Source: Cellulomonas gilvus ATCC 13127 (GTDB taxonomy: Bacteria; Actinomycetota; Actinomycetes; Actinomycetales; Cellulomonadaceae). Taken from it: DNA of 64,000 nt. The stretch lies in the NCBI RefSeq assembly GCF_000218545.1, contig NC_015671.1:2728001-2792000 (forward strand). The letters run 5' to 3'. Positions 25,059-33,376 of this stretch are shown in pieces; position 1 is the stretch's first letter; each line of letters opens with the position of its first letter. The translations under genes were made by a program, and so were the position numbers. The notes under the pieces are model-generated. The model had not been told where the DNA came from. It did no database searches and saw only the letters and a program-made list of their open reading frames with translations.

Positions 25059-25712
25059 ATGACGCGACGGACCGGTCTGATCGATTCGACCGTACAGGAG
25101 CTCAGGTCCCGCATCACCAGCGGGGAGTGGTCGGTCGGGACGCGCATCCCGCCCGAGCCGCAGCTGGTCGCGCTCCTGGGCGTGGGCCGCAACACCGTGC
25201 GCGAGGCCGTGCAGTCCCTGGTGCACTCGGGCCTGCTCGAGCGGCGTCAGGGCTCGGGCACGTACGTGCTCTCGTCGTCGGAGATGGCCGCGACCATGGG
25301 GCGCCAGATCGCCGAGGCGCGCCAGCGCGACGTCGTCGAGGTGCGCCGCGCGCTCGAGGTCGAGGCCGCACGGCTCGCGTCCCGCCGCCGCACCGCGCTC
25401 GACGCGAGCGCACTGCTGGACCGGCGCGACGAGCGGTCCGCGGCCTACCACGCGGCCGACCTCGAGCGGATGGTCTCCACCGACCTTGCGCTGCACCGCA
25501 CGATCGTGCGCGCCGCGGGCAACCCCGTGCTCGTCTCGCTGTACGAGAACCTCATCGACGCGATCGGCGAGAACATCCGCTTCAACTTCGTCACCGACTA
25601 CCACGGCCAGTCCGCGCACGACGGGCTGATCGACGCGATCGTCGCCGGCGACGAGGACCGCGCGGTCGAGGAGACCCACCACTACCTGTCCGCGCTGCTC
25701 GGCGAGCCCTGA
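25059..25712 (+). CDS. FadR-subfamily GntR transcriptional regulator
   Basis: 217 aa. The N-terminal winged helix-turn-helix (residues 1-72) shows [26 protein letters not shown] and the wing [11 protein letters not shown]. An all-helical FCD ligand-binding domain follows (about 85-215), with metal-site type residues in [14 protein letters not shown] and the terminal HHYLSALL. Divergent from the MFS gene with 126 nt between, so it likely represses that gene in the absence of a carboxylate-type ligand. ATG at 25059 is chosen; the upstream extension is Arg-rich and unconserved. Confidence 0.9.
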   Translation: MTRRTGLIDSTVQELRSRITSGEWSVGTRIPPEPQLVALLGVGRNTVREAVQSLVHSGLLERRQGSGTYVLSSSEMAATMGRQIAEARQRDVVEVRRALEVEAARLASRRRTALDASALLDRRDERSAAYHAADLERMVSTDLALHRTIVRAAGNPVLVSLYENLIDAIGENIRFNFVTDYHGQSAHDGLIDAIVAGDEDRAVEETHHYLSALLGEP

Positions 25713-25745
25713 CCGCGAGCGCGACCGACCCCTCCGTGGGGCTGG

Positions 25746-25751
25746 TAGGCT
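25746..25751 (+). promoter_or_regulatory. Candidate -10 box for tRNA-Arg
   Basis: TAGGCT lies 26 nt before the first base of the tRNA, the usual distance once a short 5' leader is allowed. Confidence 0.5.
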
Positions 25752-25777
25752 CGCTGGCCGGTGCTGCAGAGCACCCC

Positions 25778-25850
25778 GCGCCCGTAGCTCAGCGGATAGA
25801 GCGTCTGCCTCCGGAGCAGAAGGTCGAAGGTTCGAATCCTTTCGGGCGCA
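25778..25850 (+). tRNA. tRNA-Arg (anticodon CCG)
   Basis: A complete 73-nt cloverleaf. The acceptor stem GCGCCCG pairs with CGGGCGC with A as discriminator. The D-arm is GCTCAGCGGATAGAGC, and the anticodon stem TCTGC/GCAGA encloses loop CTCCGGA with anticodon CCG at 25811-25813. The T-loop is GGTTCGAATCC. CCA is not encoded. It reads CGG, a frequent Arg codon at this GC content. Confidence 0.97.
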
Positions 25851-25876
25851 CCCACCGGTGCCGCAGGGCATCGCCG

Positions 25877-25906
25877 AGGCCCGGACCCCCACAGGGGACC
25901 GGGCCT
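25877..25906 (+). terminator. tRNA-Arg terminator
   Basis: AGGCCCGG pairs with CCGGGCCT; after an A-A mismatch four more C-G pairs close a four-base loop. It is 26 nt past the tRNA 3' end and is followed by TCGTCG. Confidence 0.7.
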
Positions 25907-25942
25907 TCGTCGTGGGACCTGGTCCCCCGGGTTGCGAGCGGC

Positions 25943-26344
25943 TCAGGGGGCGACGGTCAGGGTGAGCTCGGCGGTCGTGCCGGCGCCGAGCGAGACCGAG
26001 ACCGTGGCCTCGCCCGCGGCCGCGTCGTCGGGCACGGTCACCGTCGCGGTGAGCTCGCCGCGCGTGTCGATCGCCGCCTCGCCGAGCTGCGCACCCTCGC
26101 GCATCCCCTGGGACCACAGGACCGGCGCCGATGTCGCGTCCTGCTCGGGCGCGGCCTCGCCCGTGTCGTGGCACCCGGTGAGGAAGTACGCGCCCGTGAG
26201 CGCGAGCTCGTCGCCGGGGGCCACGGTGCTCTGGGATGCCGTGAGCTCGGCGCCCACGCAGTCCTCGCCGGACCCGGTGTCCGAGCAGCCCGACGCCAGC
26301 ACCGCGAGCACGCACGCGCTCAGGACCATGACCGATCGACGCAT
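25943..26344 (-). CDS. Small secreted lipoprotein of unknown function
   Basis: 133 aa with a signal peptide and lipobox LASGC (lipidated Cys20), then a single beta-rich domain of about 100 residues with two Cys (CVG and TGCHD) that could form a disulfide. The pattern of alternating Val/Thr (ELTATVTVPDDAAAGEATVSV) suggests an Ig-like fold similar to bacterial cell-surface beta-sandwich modules. It faces the outside of the membrane. No enzymatic motif. ATG at 26344 is preceded by a strong GGGGGGAGGG. Confidence 0.8.
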   Translation of the reverse strand: MRRSVMVLSACVLAVLASGCSDTGSGEDCVGAELTASQSTVAPGDELALTGAYFLTGCHDTGEAAPEQDATSAPVLWSQGMREGAQLGEAAIDTRGELTATVTVPDDAAAGEATVSVSLGAGTTAELTLTVAP

Positions 26345-26367
26345 CGCGCCACCCTCCCCCCTGCCGT

Positions 26368-26391
26368 GCGTCCCGTCGGCGGACGGGACGC
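26368..26391 (-). other. 10-bp hairpin in the lipoprotein leader
   Basis: GCGTCCCGTC pairs with GACGGGACGC around a four-base loop. It lies between a candidate -10 (TAGGGT on the minus strand, 26401-26406) and the lipoprotein ribosome-binding site, so it would fold in the 5' UTR. Confidence 0.5.
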
Positions 26392-26571
26392 TCGCGCAGC
26401 ACCCTAGCGACGCACCTGTCCTGCCGTCCCGGAAACCAGCCGGCCGCGGGGTGCCGCCGAGGTCGCGTTGGTACGTTCACGGATGTCGCGGCACGCGCCA
26501 CCGGTCAGGGGTCGGCATGGCCGCGGTGCGCTGACCGGGTCCGGACCGGCGGCATCCGGGAGGCACGCCGC

Positions 26572-28281
26572 ATGCACCACGTCCACGTGTTCCTGCTCGT
26601 CGCGGGCGCGGTGCTGGTCGCGGCCGGATGCCGGCGCCGCGGGTGGTCGGCGCCGCTCGTCGTCGTCGCCACCGGGATCGTCGTGTCGCTGGTGCCGGGC
26701 GTGCCGCGGTTCGACGTCGACCCCGAGGTGCTGCTCGAGTTCGTCCTCCCGCCGCTGCTGTACTCCGCCGCGCTGTCCTCGTCCTACCGCGACTTCCGGT
26801 CCGCGCTGAACTCGATCACCCGGCTCGGCGTCGGCCTGGTGCTGGTCTCGGCGCTCGCGGTCGCGCTGGTCTTCTGGTGGTTGGAGGCCGTGCCGTTCGC
26901 GGTCGCGCTCGTCCTGGGCGCCGTGGTCGCGCCACCGGACGCGGTCGCGGCGGCCGCGGTCGGCCGGCGCCTCGGGCTGCCCCGGCGGGTCATGACGCTG
27001 CTCTCGGGCGAGAGCCTCATCAACGACGCGACGTCGCTCACGCTGTACAAGGTCGCGCTCACGGGCGCCGCCACGGGGGCGTGGGCGCTCGGGTCCGGGC
27101 TGGGCACGTTCGGGCTCGCGGTCGTGGTCGGCGTCGGCGGCGGGCTCGCGCTCGGCTGGGCGGTGCACGTCCTGCGGCTGCGCCTCGACGACCCGGTGGT
27201 CGCGTCCGCGGTCGGGTTCCTCACCCCGTTCGCGGCCTACTGGAGCGCCGAGGCGCTCGGCGGGTCGGGCGTGCTCGCGGTGGTCGCCGCGGGCCTGTAC
27301 CTGGGTCACACGTCGCCGCGCGCGGGGTACGCCACGCGGCTGTACCAGGAGCCGCTGTGGTCCACGGCCGACCTGCTGCTCGAGGCGTTCACGTTCGCAC
27401 TCATCGGCGTGCAGCTGCCCTGGGTGGTGCGCGACGTGGTCGAGTCCGACCAGGGGCTGGGGCACGGGGTCGTCGTCTCGCTCGTCGTCCTCGCGGTGGC
27501 CCTGCTGGTCCGGCCGATCTACGTGTTCGCGACCGTGTGGTTCGACGACCTGCGCCTGCCGGGCTCGCACCGGCCCGCGCGCGACTCGCTCTCGGTCCGC
27601 GAGTCGGCCGTCGTGTCCTGGGCGGGGATGCGCGGCGTGGTGACGCTCGCGGCGGCAGCGGCCATCCCGGCGACGCTCGACGGCGAGCCGTTCCCGGAGC
27701 GCGCCACCATCCAGCTCGCCGCGTACACCGTGGCGATCGGCACGCTGCTGCTGCAGGGCCTCACGCTGCCGGGCGTGATCACCCGCCTGCGCGTGGGCTC
27801 GGCGCAGGAGGCGGCCGACGACGCCGCGCAGGAGGCCGCGGTGCGCGTGGCCACCGCGGACGCCGTGCAGGCCTACTTCGAGAGCAGGCGCCCGCAGCTC
27901 GTGCAGGCGATGGGCGCGCAGCAGGCCGACGACGCGATCACGCGGCTCTCGGCGGGCTGGCGCGCCCGCGCCGCGGCGGCCGCGGTCATGCTCGACCCCG
28001 AGCACGCGGACGACCTGCTGCCCGACGGCGTCTCGCGGCAGGACGCGTCGCGTGCGCTGGGCCCGCTGGACGGCGCGTCGGCCGAGCGGCTCGCGCCCGG
28101 GGCGGCGGGCCGCAAGATCCACTCGGTGCGCGCGGGCGTGATCGCGGCGCAGCGCGAGGTGCTCATGGCGCACCGCGACGCGGGCGACCTGGACGAGGCC
28201 GTGATGCGGCGCATGATGCGCGAGCTCGACCTCGAGGAGGAGTCGATGGCGTCCTCCTGGATCGCGCGCCTGCGCGACTGA
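26572..28281 (+). CDS. Na+/H+ antiporter, CPA1 family
   Basis: 569 aa: about 12 membrane helices up to residue 400, then a cytoplasmic helical tail. The ion-binding and transport signature is visible in GAVVAPPDAVAAAAVGRR and LSGESLINDATSLTLYKVAL (the ND motif), matching NhaP/CPA1 exchangers. WAGMRGVVTLAAAAAIP is the conserved Arg-containing helix. Function: Na+ or K+ extrusion against protons for pH and salt homeostasis. ATG at 26572 with GGGAGG eight bases upstream. A TACGTT (26472-26477) upstream may be the -10. Confidence 0.93.
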   Translation: MHHVHVFLLVAGAVLVAAGCRRRGWSAPLVVVATGIVVSLVPGVPRFDVDPEVLLEFVLPPLLYSAALSSSYRDFRSALNSITRLGVGLVLVSALAVALVFWWLEAVPFAVALVLGAVVAPPDAVAAAAVGRRLGLPRRVMTLLSGESLINDATSLTLYKVALTGAATGAWALGSGLGTFGLAVVVGVGGGLALGWAVHVLRLRLDDPVVASAVGFLTPFAAYWSAEALGGSGVLAVVAAGLYLGHTSPRAGYATRLYQEPLWSTADLLLEAFTFALIGVQLPWVVRDVVESDQGLGHGVVVSLVVLAVALLVRPIYVFATVWFDDLRLPGSHRPARDSLSVRESAVVSWAGMRGVVTLAAAAAIPATLDGEPFPERATIQLAAYTVAIGTLLLQGLTLPGVITRLRVGSAQEAADDAAQEAAVRVATADAVQAYFESRRPQLVQAMGAQQADDAITRLSAGWRARAAAAAVMLDPEHADDLLPDGVSRQDASRALGPLDGASAERLAPGAAGRKIHSVRAGVIAAQREVLMAHRDAGDLDEAVMRRMMRELDLEEESMASSWIARLRD

Positions 28282-28297
28282 ACGCGGCCGCAGGACC

Positions 28298-28311
28298 GGG
28301 ACCCAGGTCCC
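28298..28311. promoter_or_regulatory. GGGACCCAGGTCCC palindrome (distal DosR-like half-sites or antiporter terminator)
   Basis: Perfect 14-bp palindrome with GGGAC/GTCCC half-sites, 62 nt centre-to-centre from the DosR-like box of adhE, about six helical turns. The central CCAG differs from the TTTN of known boxes. It is only 16 nt past the antiporter stop, so a short terminator stem is the alternative. Confidence 0.35.
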
Positions 28312-28359
28312 GTCGGACCACCGCCCGCGCGGCACCGCCGGGACCCCTCGCAGGCCCAG

Positions 28360-28373
28360 GGGACTTTCATCCC
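28360..28373. promoter_or_regulatory. DosR/DevR-like box upstream of adhE
   Basis: GGGACTTTCATCCC matches 12 of 14 positions of the core GGGACTTTAGTCCC bound by the hypoxia regulator DosR/DevR. Its centre lies about 42 nt before the start site predicted from the -10 box at 28397, the position where DosR activates. Hypoxic control of a fermentative enzyme is biologically sensible. Confidence 0.6.
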
Positions 28374-28396
28374 ACCACTGCGCGCGGGCCGGTCCC

Positions 28397-28402
28397 TAGC
28401 GT
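28397..28402 (+). promoter_or_regulatory. Candidate -10 box for adhE
   Basis: TAGCGT sits 71 nt before the adhE GTG; with the activator box overlapping the -35 region, no separate -35 is needed. The leader is about 65 nt. Confidence 0.5.
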
Positions 28403-28473
28403 CGAGACATCGGCACGGACGGAACTCCAGCCCCGTCCACCGCAGCCGAGTCCATCTCGACCAGGGAGTCCCG

Positions 28474-31218
28474 GTGACCACCACCAGCACCACCCGTCCG
28501 TCCAAGGGTCGCAAGGCCGACGCCGAGGCAGTCGCGGCGCCCGCAGCGGCGCCCGCGCCCGCCCCCTCGCAGGACGAGGTCGCCGGCACGATCGACGCGC
28601 TCGTCGCCAACGCGGCCAAGGCCCTCGCGCAGTTCGAGTCCATGACCCAGGAGGACGTGGACCGCTTCGTCAAGAAGGGCGCGGTCGCCGCGCTCGACCA
28701 GCACGGTCAGCTCGCCAAGCTCGCGGTCGACGAGACCGGCCGCGGTGTCTTCGAGGACAAGGCCGTCAAGAACATCTTCGCGTGCGAGCACGTGACCAAC
28801 TCGATGGCCAACCTCAAGACCGTCGGCGTCATCAACGTCGACGAGATCAACGGCATCACCGAGATCGCGGAGCCCGTCGGCGTCATCGCGGGCATCACGC
28901 CGGTCACCAACCCCACGTCGACCGCGATCTTCAAGTCGCTGATCTCGCTCAAGACGCGCAACCCGATCATCTTCGCGTTCCACCCGAACGCGCAGAAGTC
29001 CTCGATGGCCGCCGCGAAGATCGTGCGCGACGCCGCCGTGGCCGCGGGTGCGCCCGAGCACTGCATCCAGTGGGTCGAGGCCCCGTCGCTCGCCGCGACC
29101 GGTGCGCTCATGAACCACCCGGGTGTCGCGACGATCCTGGCGACCGGCGGCAACGCCATGGTCAAGGCCGCCTACTCGTGCGGCAAGCCGGCCCTGGGCG
29201 TCGGTGCGGGCAACGTGCCCGCCTACATCGAGAAGACGGCCAAGCTGGCCCGCGCGGTCAACGACGTCGTGCTCTCCAAGGCGTTCGACAACGGCGTGAT
29301 CTGCGCCTCCGAGCAGGCCGTCATCATCGACGACGAGATCTACGACGCCGCGATGGTCGAGTTCACCAAGCTGCACGCGTACCGCACCAACGCGGCCGAG
29401 AAGGCCGCCCTCGAGCGCTTCATCTTCGGTGCCGAGGCCGGTGGCGAGAACTGCGCGGGCGCCAAGCTCAACCCGGCGGTCGTCGGCAAGTCGCCCGTGT
29501 GGATCGCCGAGCAGGCCGGCTTCACGGTCCCCGCGGACACGTCGATCATCCTCGCCGAGGTCTCCGGCGTCGGCCCGCACGAGCCGCTGACGCGCGAGAA
29601 GCTGTGCCCGGTCCTCGCGGTGCTGCGCTCGACCTCCACCGAGGAGGGCATGACGCTCGCCGAGAAGATGGTCGAGTTCGACGGCCTGGGCCACTCGGCC
29701 GCGATCCACACGCAGGACGAGGCGCTGACCATCGAGTTCGGCAAGCGCGTCAAGGCCATCCGCGTCATCTGCAACGCGCCGTCGTCGCTCGGTGGCATCG
29801 GTGACATCTACAACGCCTTCATCCCCTCGCTGACGCTCGGCTGCGGCTCCTACGGCCACAACTCGGTGTCCAACAACGTCTCGGCGGTGAACCTCATCAA
29901 CGTCAAGCGCGTGGGTCGTCGGAACAACAACCTGCAGTGGTTCAAGGTGCCGGCGAAGACCTACTTCGAGCCGAACGCCATCCGCTACCTCGCCGACATG
30001 CCCGACGTCGAGCGCGTCACGATCGTCACCGACGCGACCATGACGACCCTCGGCTTCGTCGACAAGGTCCTCGACGTCCTGCACCGCCGCGGCAACAACG
30101 TCGCCGTGCAGATCATCGACGAGGTCGAGCCCGAGCCGTCCGTGCGCACCGTGCAGAAGGGCGCCGCGAGCATGCGGCACTTCAAGCCGGACACGATCAT
30201 CGCGCTCGGCGGTGGCTCGCCCATGGACGCCGCCAAGGTCATGTGGCTGCTGTACGAGCACCCCGAGATCAACTTCTCGGACCTCAAGCAGAAGTTCTTC
30301 GACGTCCGCAAGCGCGCGTTCAAGTTCCCGACGCTCGGCGAGCTGGCCCACCTGGTCTGCATCCCGACGACGTCCGGCACGGGCGCCGAGGTCACGCCGT
30401 TCGCGGTCATCTCCGACCCCGACGCGGGCAAGAAGTACCCGCTGGCCGACTACGCGCTGACCCCGACGGTCGCGATCATCGACCCGATCCTCACGTCGAA
30501 GATGCCCCGTTCGCTGGCCGCCGACTCGGGCTTCGACGCCCTGACGCACGCCACCGAGGCGTTCGTCTCGGTCTACGCCAACGACTTCACCGACGGCATG
30601 GCGCTGCAGGCGATCCGCCTCATCTTCGACAACCTGGCGCAGTCGGTGAACGGCGACCCCGCGGAGCCCGCCACCAAGGACGCCCGCGAGAAGATGCACA
30701 ACGCCGGCACGATCGCGGGCATGGCGTTCGGCAACGCGTTCCTCGGGATCGTGCACGCCATGGCGCACGTCGTCGGCTCGACGTTCCACCTGGTCCACGG
30801 CCGGACGAACGCCACGCTGCTCCCCCACGTGATCCGCTACAACGGCACGATCCCGACCAAGCTCACCAGCTGGCCGAAGTACGAGAGCTACGTCGCACCG
30901 GAGCGGTTCCAGCAGATCGCCCAGATGCTGGGTCTGCCGGCCGCCACGCCGGAGCAGGGTGTGGAGTCCTACGCCCAGGCCGTGGAGTCGCTGCGCGCCA
31001 AGGTCGGCATCCCGTCGTCCTTCCAGGCGCAGGGCGTCGACGAGCAGGACTTCATCGGTCGCCTCGACGAGGTCGCCATGGGCGCCTACGAGGACCAGTG
31101 CGCACCTGCCAACCCCCGCATGCCGATGATCGACGACATGAAGTCGATCCTGACGGCGGCCTACTACGGAACGTCGCTGGAGGACGTCCGGGGCCGCACG
31201 GGCGAGAAGAAGGGCTGA
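28474..31218 (+). CDS. adhE: Bifunctional acetaldehyde-CoA / alcohol dehydrogenase
   Basis: 914-aa fusion that reduces acetyl-CoA to acetaldehyde and then ethanol, reoxidising two NADH in fermentation; such proteins form spirosome filaments. The N-terminal aldehyde dehydrogenase (about 45-470) has the nucleophile Cys277 in NGVICASEQAV. The C-terminal iron alcohol dehydrogenase (about 490-905) has GGGSPMDAAKVMW, SGTGAEVTPFAVI and the metal-binding His residues in DALTHATEAF and GIVHAMAHVVGSTFHLVHG. The first 40 residues are an Ala/Pro/Lys-rich extension. GTG start with GGGAG upstream. Codon use is strongly C/G-optimised, suggesting high expression. Confidence 0.97.
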   Translation: MTTTSTTRPSKGRKADAEAVAAPAAAPAPAPSQDEVAGTIDALVANAAKALAQFESMTQEDVDRFVKKGAVAALDQHGQLAKLAVDETGRGVFEDKAVKNIFACEHVTNSMANLKTVGVINVDEINGITEIAEPVGVIAGITPVTNPTSTAIFKSLISLKTRNPIIFAFHPNAQKSSMAAAKIVRDAAVAAGAPEHCIQWVEAPSLAATGALMNHPGVATILATGGNAMVKAAYSCGKPALGVGAGNVPAYIEKTAKLARAVNDVVLSKAFDNGVICASEQAVIIDDEIYDAAMVEFTKLHAYRTNAAEKAALERFIFGAEAGGENCAGAKLNPAVVGKSPVWIAEQAGFTVPADTSIILAEVSGVGPHEPLTREKLCPVLAVLRSTSTEEGMTLAEKMVEFDGLGHSAAIHTQDEALTIEFGKRVKAIRVICNAPSSLGGIGDIYNAFIPSLTLGCGSYGHNSVSNNVSAVNLINVKRVGRRNNNLQWFKVPAKTYFEPNAIRYLADMPDVERVTIVTDATMTTLGFVDKVLDVLHRRGNNVAVQIIDEVEPEPSVRTVQKGAASMRHFKPDTIIALGGGSPMDAAKVMWLLYEHPEINFSDLKQKFFDVRKRAFKFPTLGELAHLVCIPTTSGTGAEVTPFAVISDPDAGKKYPLADYALTPTVAIIDPILTSKMPRSLAADSGFDALTHATEAFVSVYANDFTDGMALQAIRLIFDNLAQSVNGDPAEPATKDAREKMHNAGTIAGMAFGNAFLGIVHAMAHVVGSTFHLVHGRTNATLLPHVIRYNGTIPTKLTSWPKYESYVAPERFQQIAQMLGLPAATPEQGVESYAQAVESLRAKVGIPSSFQAQGVDEQDFIGRLDEVAMGAYEDQCAPANPRMPMIDDMKSILTAAYYGTSLEDVRGRTGEKKG

Positions 31219-31277
31219 CCACCTTCTGAGCTCCCGGGCCGGTGCCCCCGCACCCCCGGTCGAGCGATCTCGCCCCC

Positions 31278-31320
31278 GACGCCCCCCACCTGGCTCATCC
31301 CTCGCCAGGTGGGGGGCGTC
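31278..31320 (+). terminator. adhE terminator hairpin
   Basis: GACGCCCCCCACCTGGC and its exact complement form a 17-bp stem with a nine-base loop, 60 nt past the adhE stop. One of the strongest terminators in the window. Confidence 0.8.
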
Positions 31321-31371
31321 GTCGTCGTGCGCGGGCTTGCGTCCGTCCGCGCCACCCGGCACGGTGTCCGC

Positions 31372-31887
31372 GTGACCCCGACACCGCTGCGCCGCCCCCG
31401 CCCCCACCACGTGCTCGCCGCCGGCGCCCTGGGGCTGGCGCTGCTGCTGGCCGGGTGCGACGCGGCCGACGACGCGCGCCAGGTCGTGGACGACGCCGCG
31501 CAGCAGGCCCAGGACGGCCTGGCCGAGGCGCGCGCCGCGCTCGACCAGCTGGGCACCACGGTCGACGACGCGCGCACCCGCGCCGAGGACCTGCGCGACC
31601 AGGTCGAGGAGCTCGCCCCCGCACGCCGCAAGGAGGCGCAGGCCGCGCTCGACGAGGCGACGGCGGCGCTCGCGGACGCGCGCGCCGCGGTCGAGAGCGC
31701 GGACGGTGACGCGTCCGCCGAGGCCGAGGCGGCGCTCGCCGCGGCCCGCACGCGCGTCGAGGACGCGCAGGCCGAGCTCGAGAAGGTCGCGGCCGATGCG
31801 GGCGGCACCGCGGCCGACGGCCTCAGCGGGCTCGCCGACCAGCTGCAGGACGTCGCCGACGAGCTGCGGACCGCGTCCGGCTCCTGA
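31372..31887 (+). CDS. Coiled-coil lipoprotein of unknown function
   Basis: 171 aa from GTG at 31372: basic N-region, hydrophobic core LAAGALGLALLLAGC with lipidated Cys29, then an almost continuous Ala/Glu/Asp/Arg helix (heptad-like, residues 35-165) typical of a long coiled coil. It should be anchored outside the membrane. The composition recalls periplasmic coiled-coil lipoproteins such as Lpp-like spacers, but no homologue is recognised. Start choice rests on the signal peptide; a longer frame from 31309 adds nothing typical. Confidence 0.65.
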   Translation: MTPTPLRRPRPHHVLAAGALGLALLLAGCDAADDARQVVDDAAQQAQDGLAEARAALDQLGTTVDDARTRAEDLRDQVEELAPARRKEAQAALDEATAALADARAAVESADGDASAEAEAALAAARTRVEDAQAELEKVAADAGGTAADGLSGLADQLQDVADELRTASGS

Positions 31888-31973
31888 CCCCGGCGGAGAA
31901 CCGAACGGGTGATTTCCGCGCGGGTCCGACCGGATCGTTGTCCGTGGGCCCGCGTCTGCCGATCGTGAAGGAC

Positions 31974-32090
31974 ATGGCAGTCCGTCGAGCGATCCGTCGC
32001 CACCACGTGGAGTGGTGGGTGGTGTCCGCATGGGCGTCGCTCGCGCTCCTGGTGGTCGCGGGCCTCGCGGCCGCGGCCGGCGGCTTCTGA
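31974..32090 (+). CDS. Candidate 38-aa single-helix membrane peptide
   Basis: ATG at 31974 opens MAVRRAIRRHHVEWW, followed by one membrane helix (VVSAWASLALLVVAGLAAAA) ending GGF. The basic N-terminus followed by Trp and a hydrophobic stretch is typical of small inner-membrane peptides. AAGGA is only one base from the ATG, too close for ideal initiation; GTG at 31965 is in frame but has no ribosome-binding site. Coding is plausible, not proven. Confidence 0.35.
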   Translation: MAVRRAIRRHHVEWWVVSAWASLALLVVAGLAAAAGGF

Positions 32091-32127
32091 GACCGTCGCG
32101 GTCACCCCGGGCAGCACGCACCTGACC

Positions 32128-32133
32128 TAGGGT
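32128..32133 (+). promoter_or_regulatory. -10 box of a probable leaderless transcript (aminotransferase)
   Basis: TAGGGT ends 7 nt before the ATG at 32141, so transcription would begin at or next to the start codon. No Shine-Dalgarno sequence is present. Confidence 0.55.
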
Positions 32134-32140
32134 CGGCGCC

Positions 32141-33370
32141 ATGACCACAGCCCGCTGGGAGTCCGTCGCGCACGCCGCGGGCCTGCTGGACGCGGACGGC
32201 ACCGCGCGTCCGACGATCTTCGCCGAGATGTCCGCGCTCGCGGCCGCGACCGGTGCGATCAACCTGGGCCAGGGCTTCCCGGACGTGGACGGACCGGCCT
32301 CCGTGGCACGCGCCGCCGCCGACGCGGTCGCGGCGGGTGCCAACCAGTACCCGCCGGGTCCCGGCATCCCGGAGCTGCGCCGCGCGATCGGCGCGCACCA
32401 GGCGCGGCACTACGGCCTGCACCCGGACCCGGACACCGAGGTGCTGGTGACCGCAGGCGCCACCGAGGCCCTCGCGGCCACGGTCCTCGCGCTCGTCGGC
32501 CCCGGGGACGAGGTGCTCACGCTCGAGCCGTTCTACGACGCGTACGCCGCGGTGATCGCGCTGGCCGGCGCGACGCACACGACCGCGCCCCTGCGCGCGA
32601 CGCCCGCCGGGTTCCGGCTCGACACCGAGGCGCTCGCTGCCGCGTTCACCGACCGGACGCGCCTGGTGCTGCTCAACACACCGCACAACCCCACGGGCGC
32701 GGTGCTCACCCTCGACGAGCTGGCGGTGGTCGCCCGGCTCGCCACGGCGCACGACGCGGTCGTCGTGACGGACGAGGTGTACGAGCACCTCACGCTCGCC
32801 GGGCCCGACGGCGTGCGGCCGCGGCACGTGCCGATCGCGACGCTGTCCGAGATGGCCGACCGGACGCTGACGATCTCGTCGGCGGGCAAGACGCTGTCCT
32901 TCACGGGCTGGAAGATCGGCTGGGTCACGGGACCCGCCGCTCTGGTGACGGCCGTGCGCACGGTCAAGCAGTTCCTCACGTACGTCAGCGGCGCGCCGTT
33001 CCAGCCCGCGGTCGCGTTCGCGCTGGGCGACGACGACGTGGCGGCGTGGGTCGAGGCGCTGGCCGACTCGCTCGCGGCCCGGCGCGACCTGCTGTGCGAC
33101 GGGCTGCGCGCGGCCGGGTTCGCGGTGGTCCCGCCGCAGGGCACGTACTTCGTGCTCGCCGACGCGGCTCCGCTCGGCTACGACGACGGCGCGGCCCTGT
33201 GCCGCGACCTGCCGCGGCTGTGCGGCGTCGTCGGGGTGCCGGTCCGCGCGTTCACGCGACCGGGCTCGGCCACCGACGACGCGCTGCGCTCGTGGGTGCG
33301 GTTCACGTTCGTCAAGCGCGAGGACGTGCTGGCTGAGGCGGTCATGCGCCTGGCCGCGCTGGGGGGCTGA
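32141..33370 (+). CDS. Class I/II PLP aminotransferase (DapC/KAT-like)
   Basis: Fold-I aminotransferase, 409 aa. Substrate-loop signature INLGQGFPDVDGP, PNPTG-type motif TPHNPTGAVLT, VTDEVYEHL, and the PLP lysine in SSAGKTLSFTGWKIGW. The GQGFPD motif is shared by kynurenine/methionine aminotransferases and actinobacterial N-succinyl-DAP aminotransferase DapC; sequence alone does not separate them. It converges with the Bcr-type exporter. Confidence 0.85.
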   Translation: MTTARWESVAHAAGLLDADGTARPTIFAEMSALAAATGAINLGQGFPDVDGPASVARAAADAVAAGANQYPPGPGIPELRRAIGAHQARHYGLHPDPDTEVLVTAGATEALAATVLALVGPGDEVLTLEPFYDAYAAVIALAGATHTTAPLRATPAGFRLDTEALAAAFTDRTRLVLLNTPHNPTGAVLTLDELAVVARLATAHDAVVVTDEVYEHLTLAGPDGVRPRHVPIATLSEMADRTLTISSAGKTLSFTGWKIGWVTGPAALVTAVRTVKQFLTYVSGAPFQPAVAFALGDDDVAAWVEALADSLAARRDLLCDGLRAAGFAVVPPQGTYFVLADAAPLGYDDGAALCRDLPRLCGVVGVPVRAFTRPGSATDDALRSWVRFTFVKREDVLAEAVMRLAALGG

Positions 33371-33376
33371 CCCGCC

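Noticed and set aside
26483-26809. Leaderless upstream ORF overlapping the antiporter start (begins MSRHAPPVRGRHGR)
   Set aside because: A TACGTT lies 5 nt before its ATG, but the frame runs into the antiporter gene with a composition of a shadow frame; the 26572 start has a good ribosome-binding site.
28396-32367. 1323-codon minus-strand open frame across adhE
   Set aside because: Antisense shadow of adhE produced by the high GC third positions; no conserved motif.
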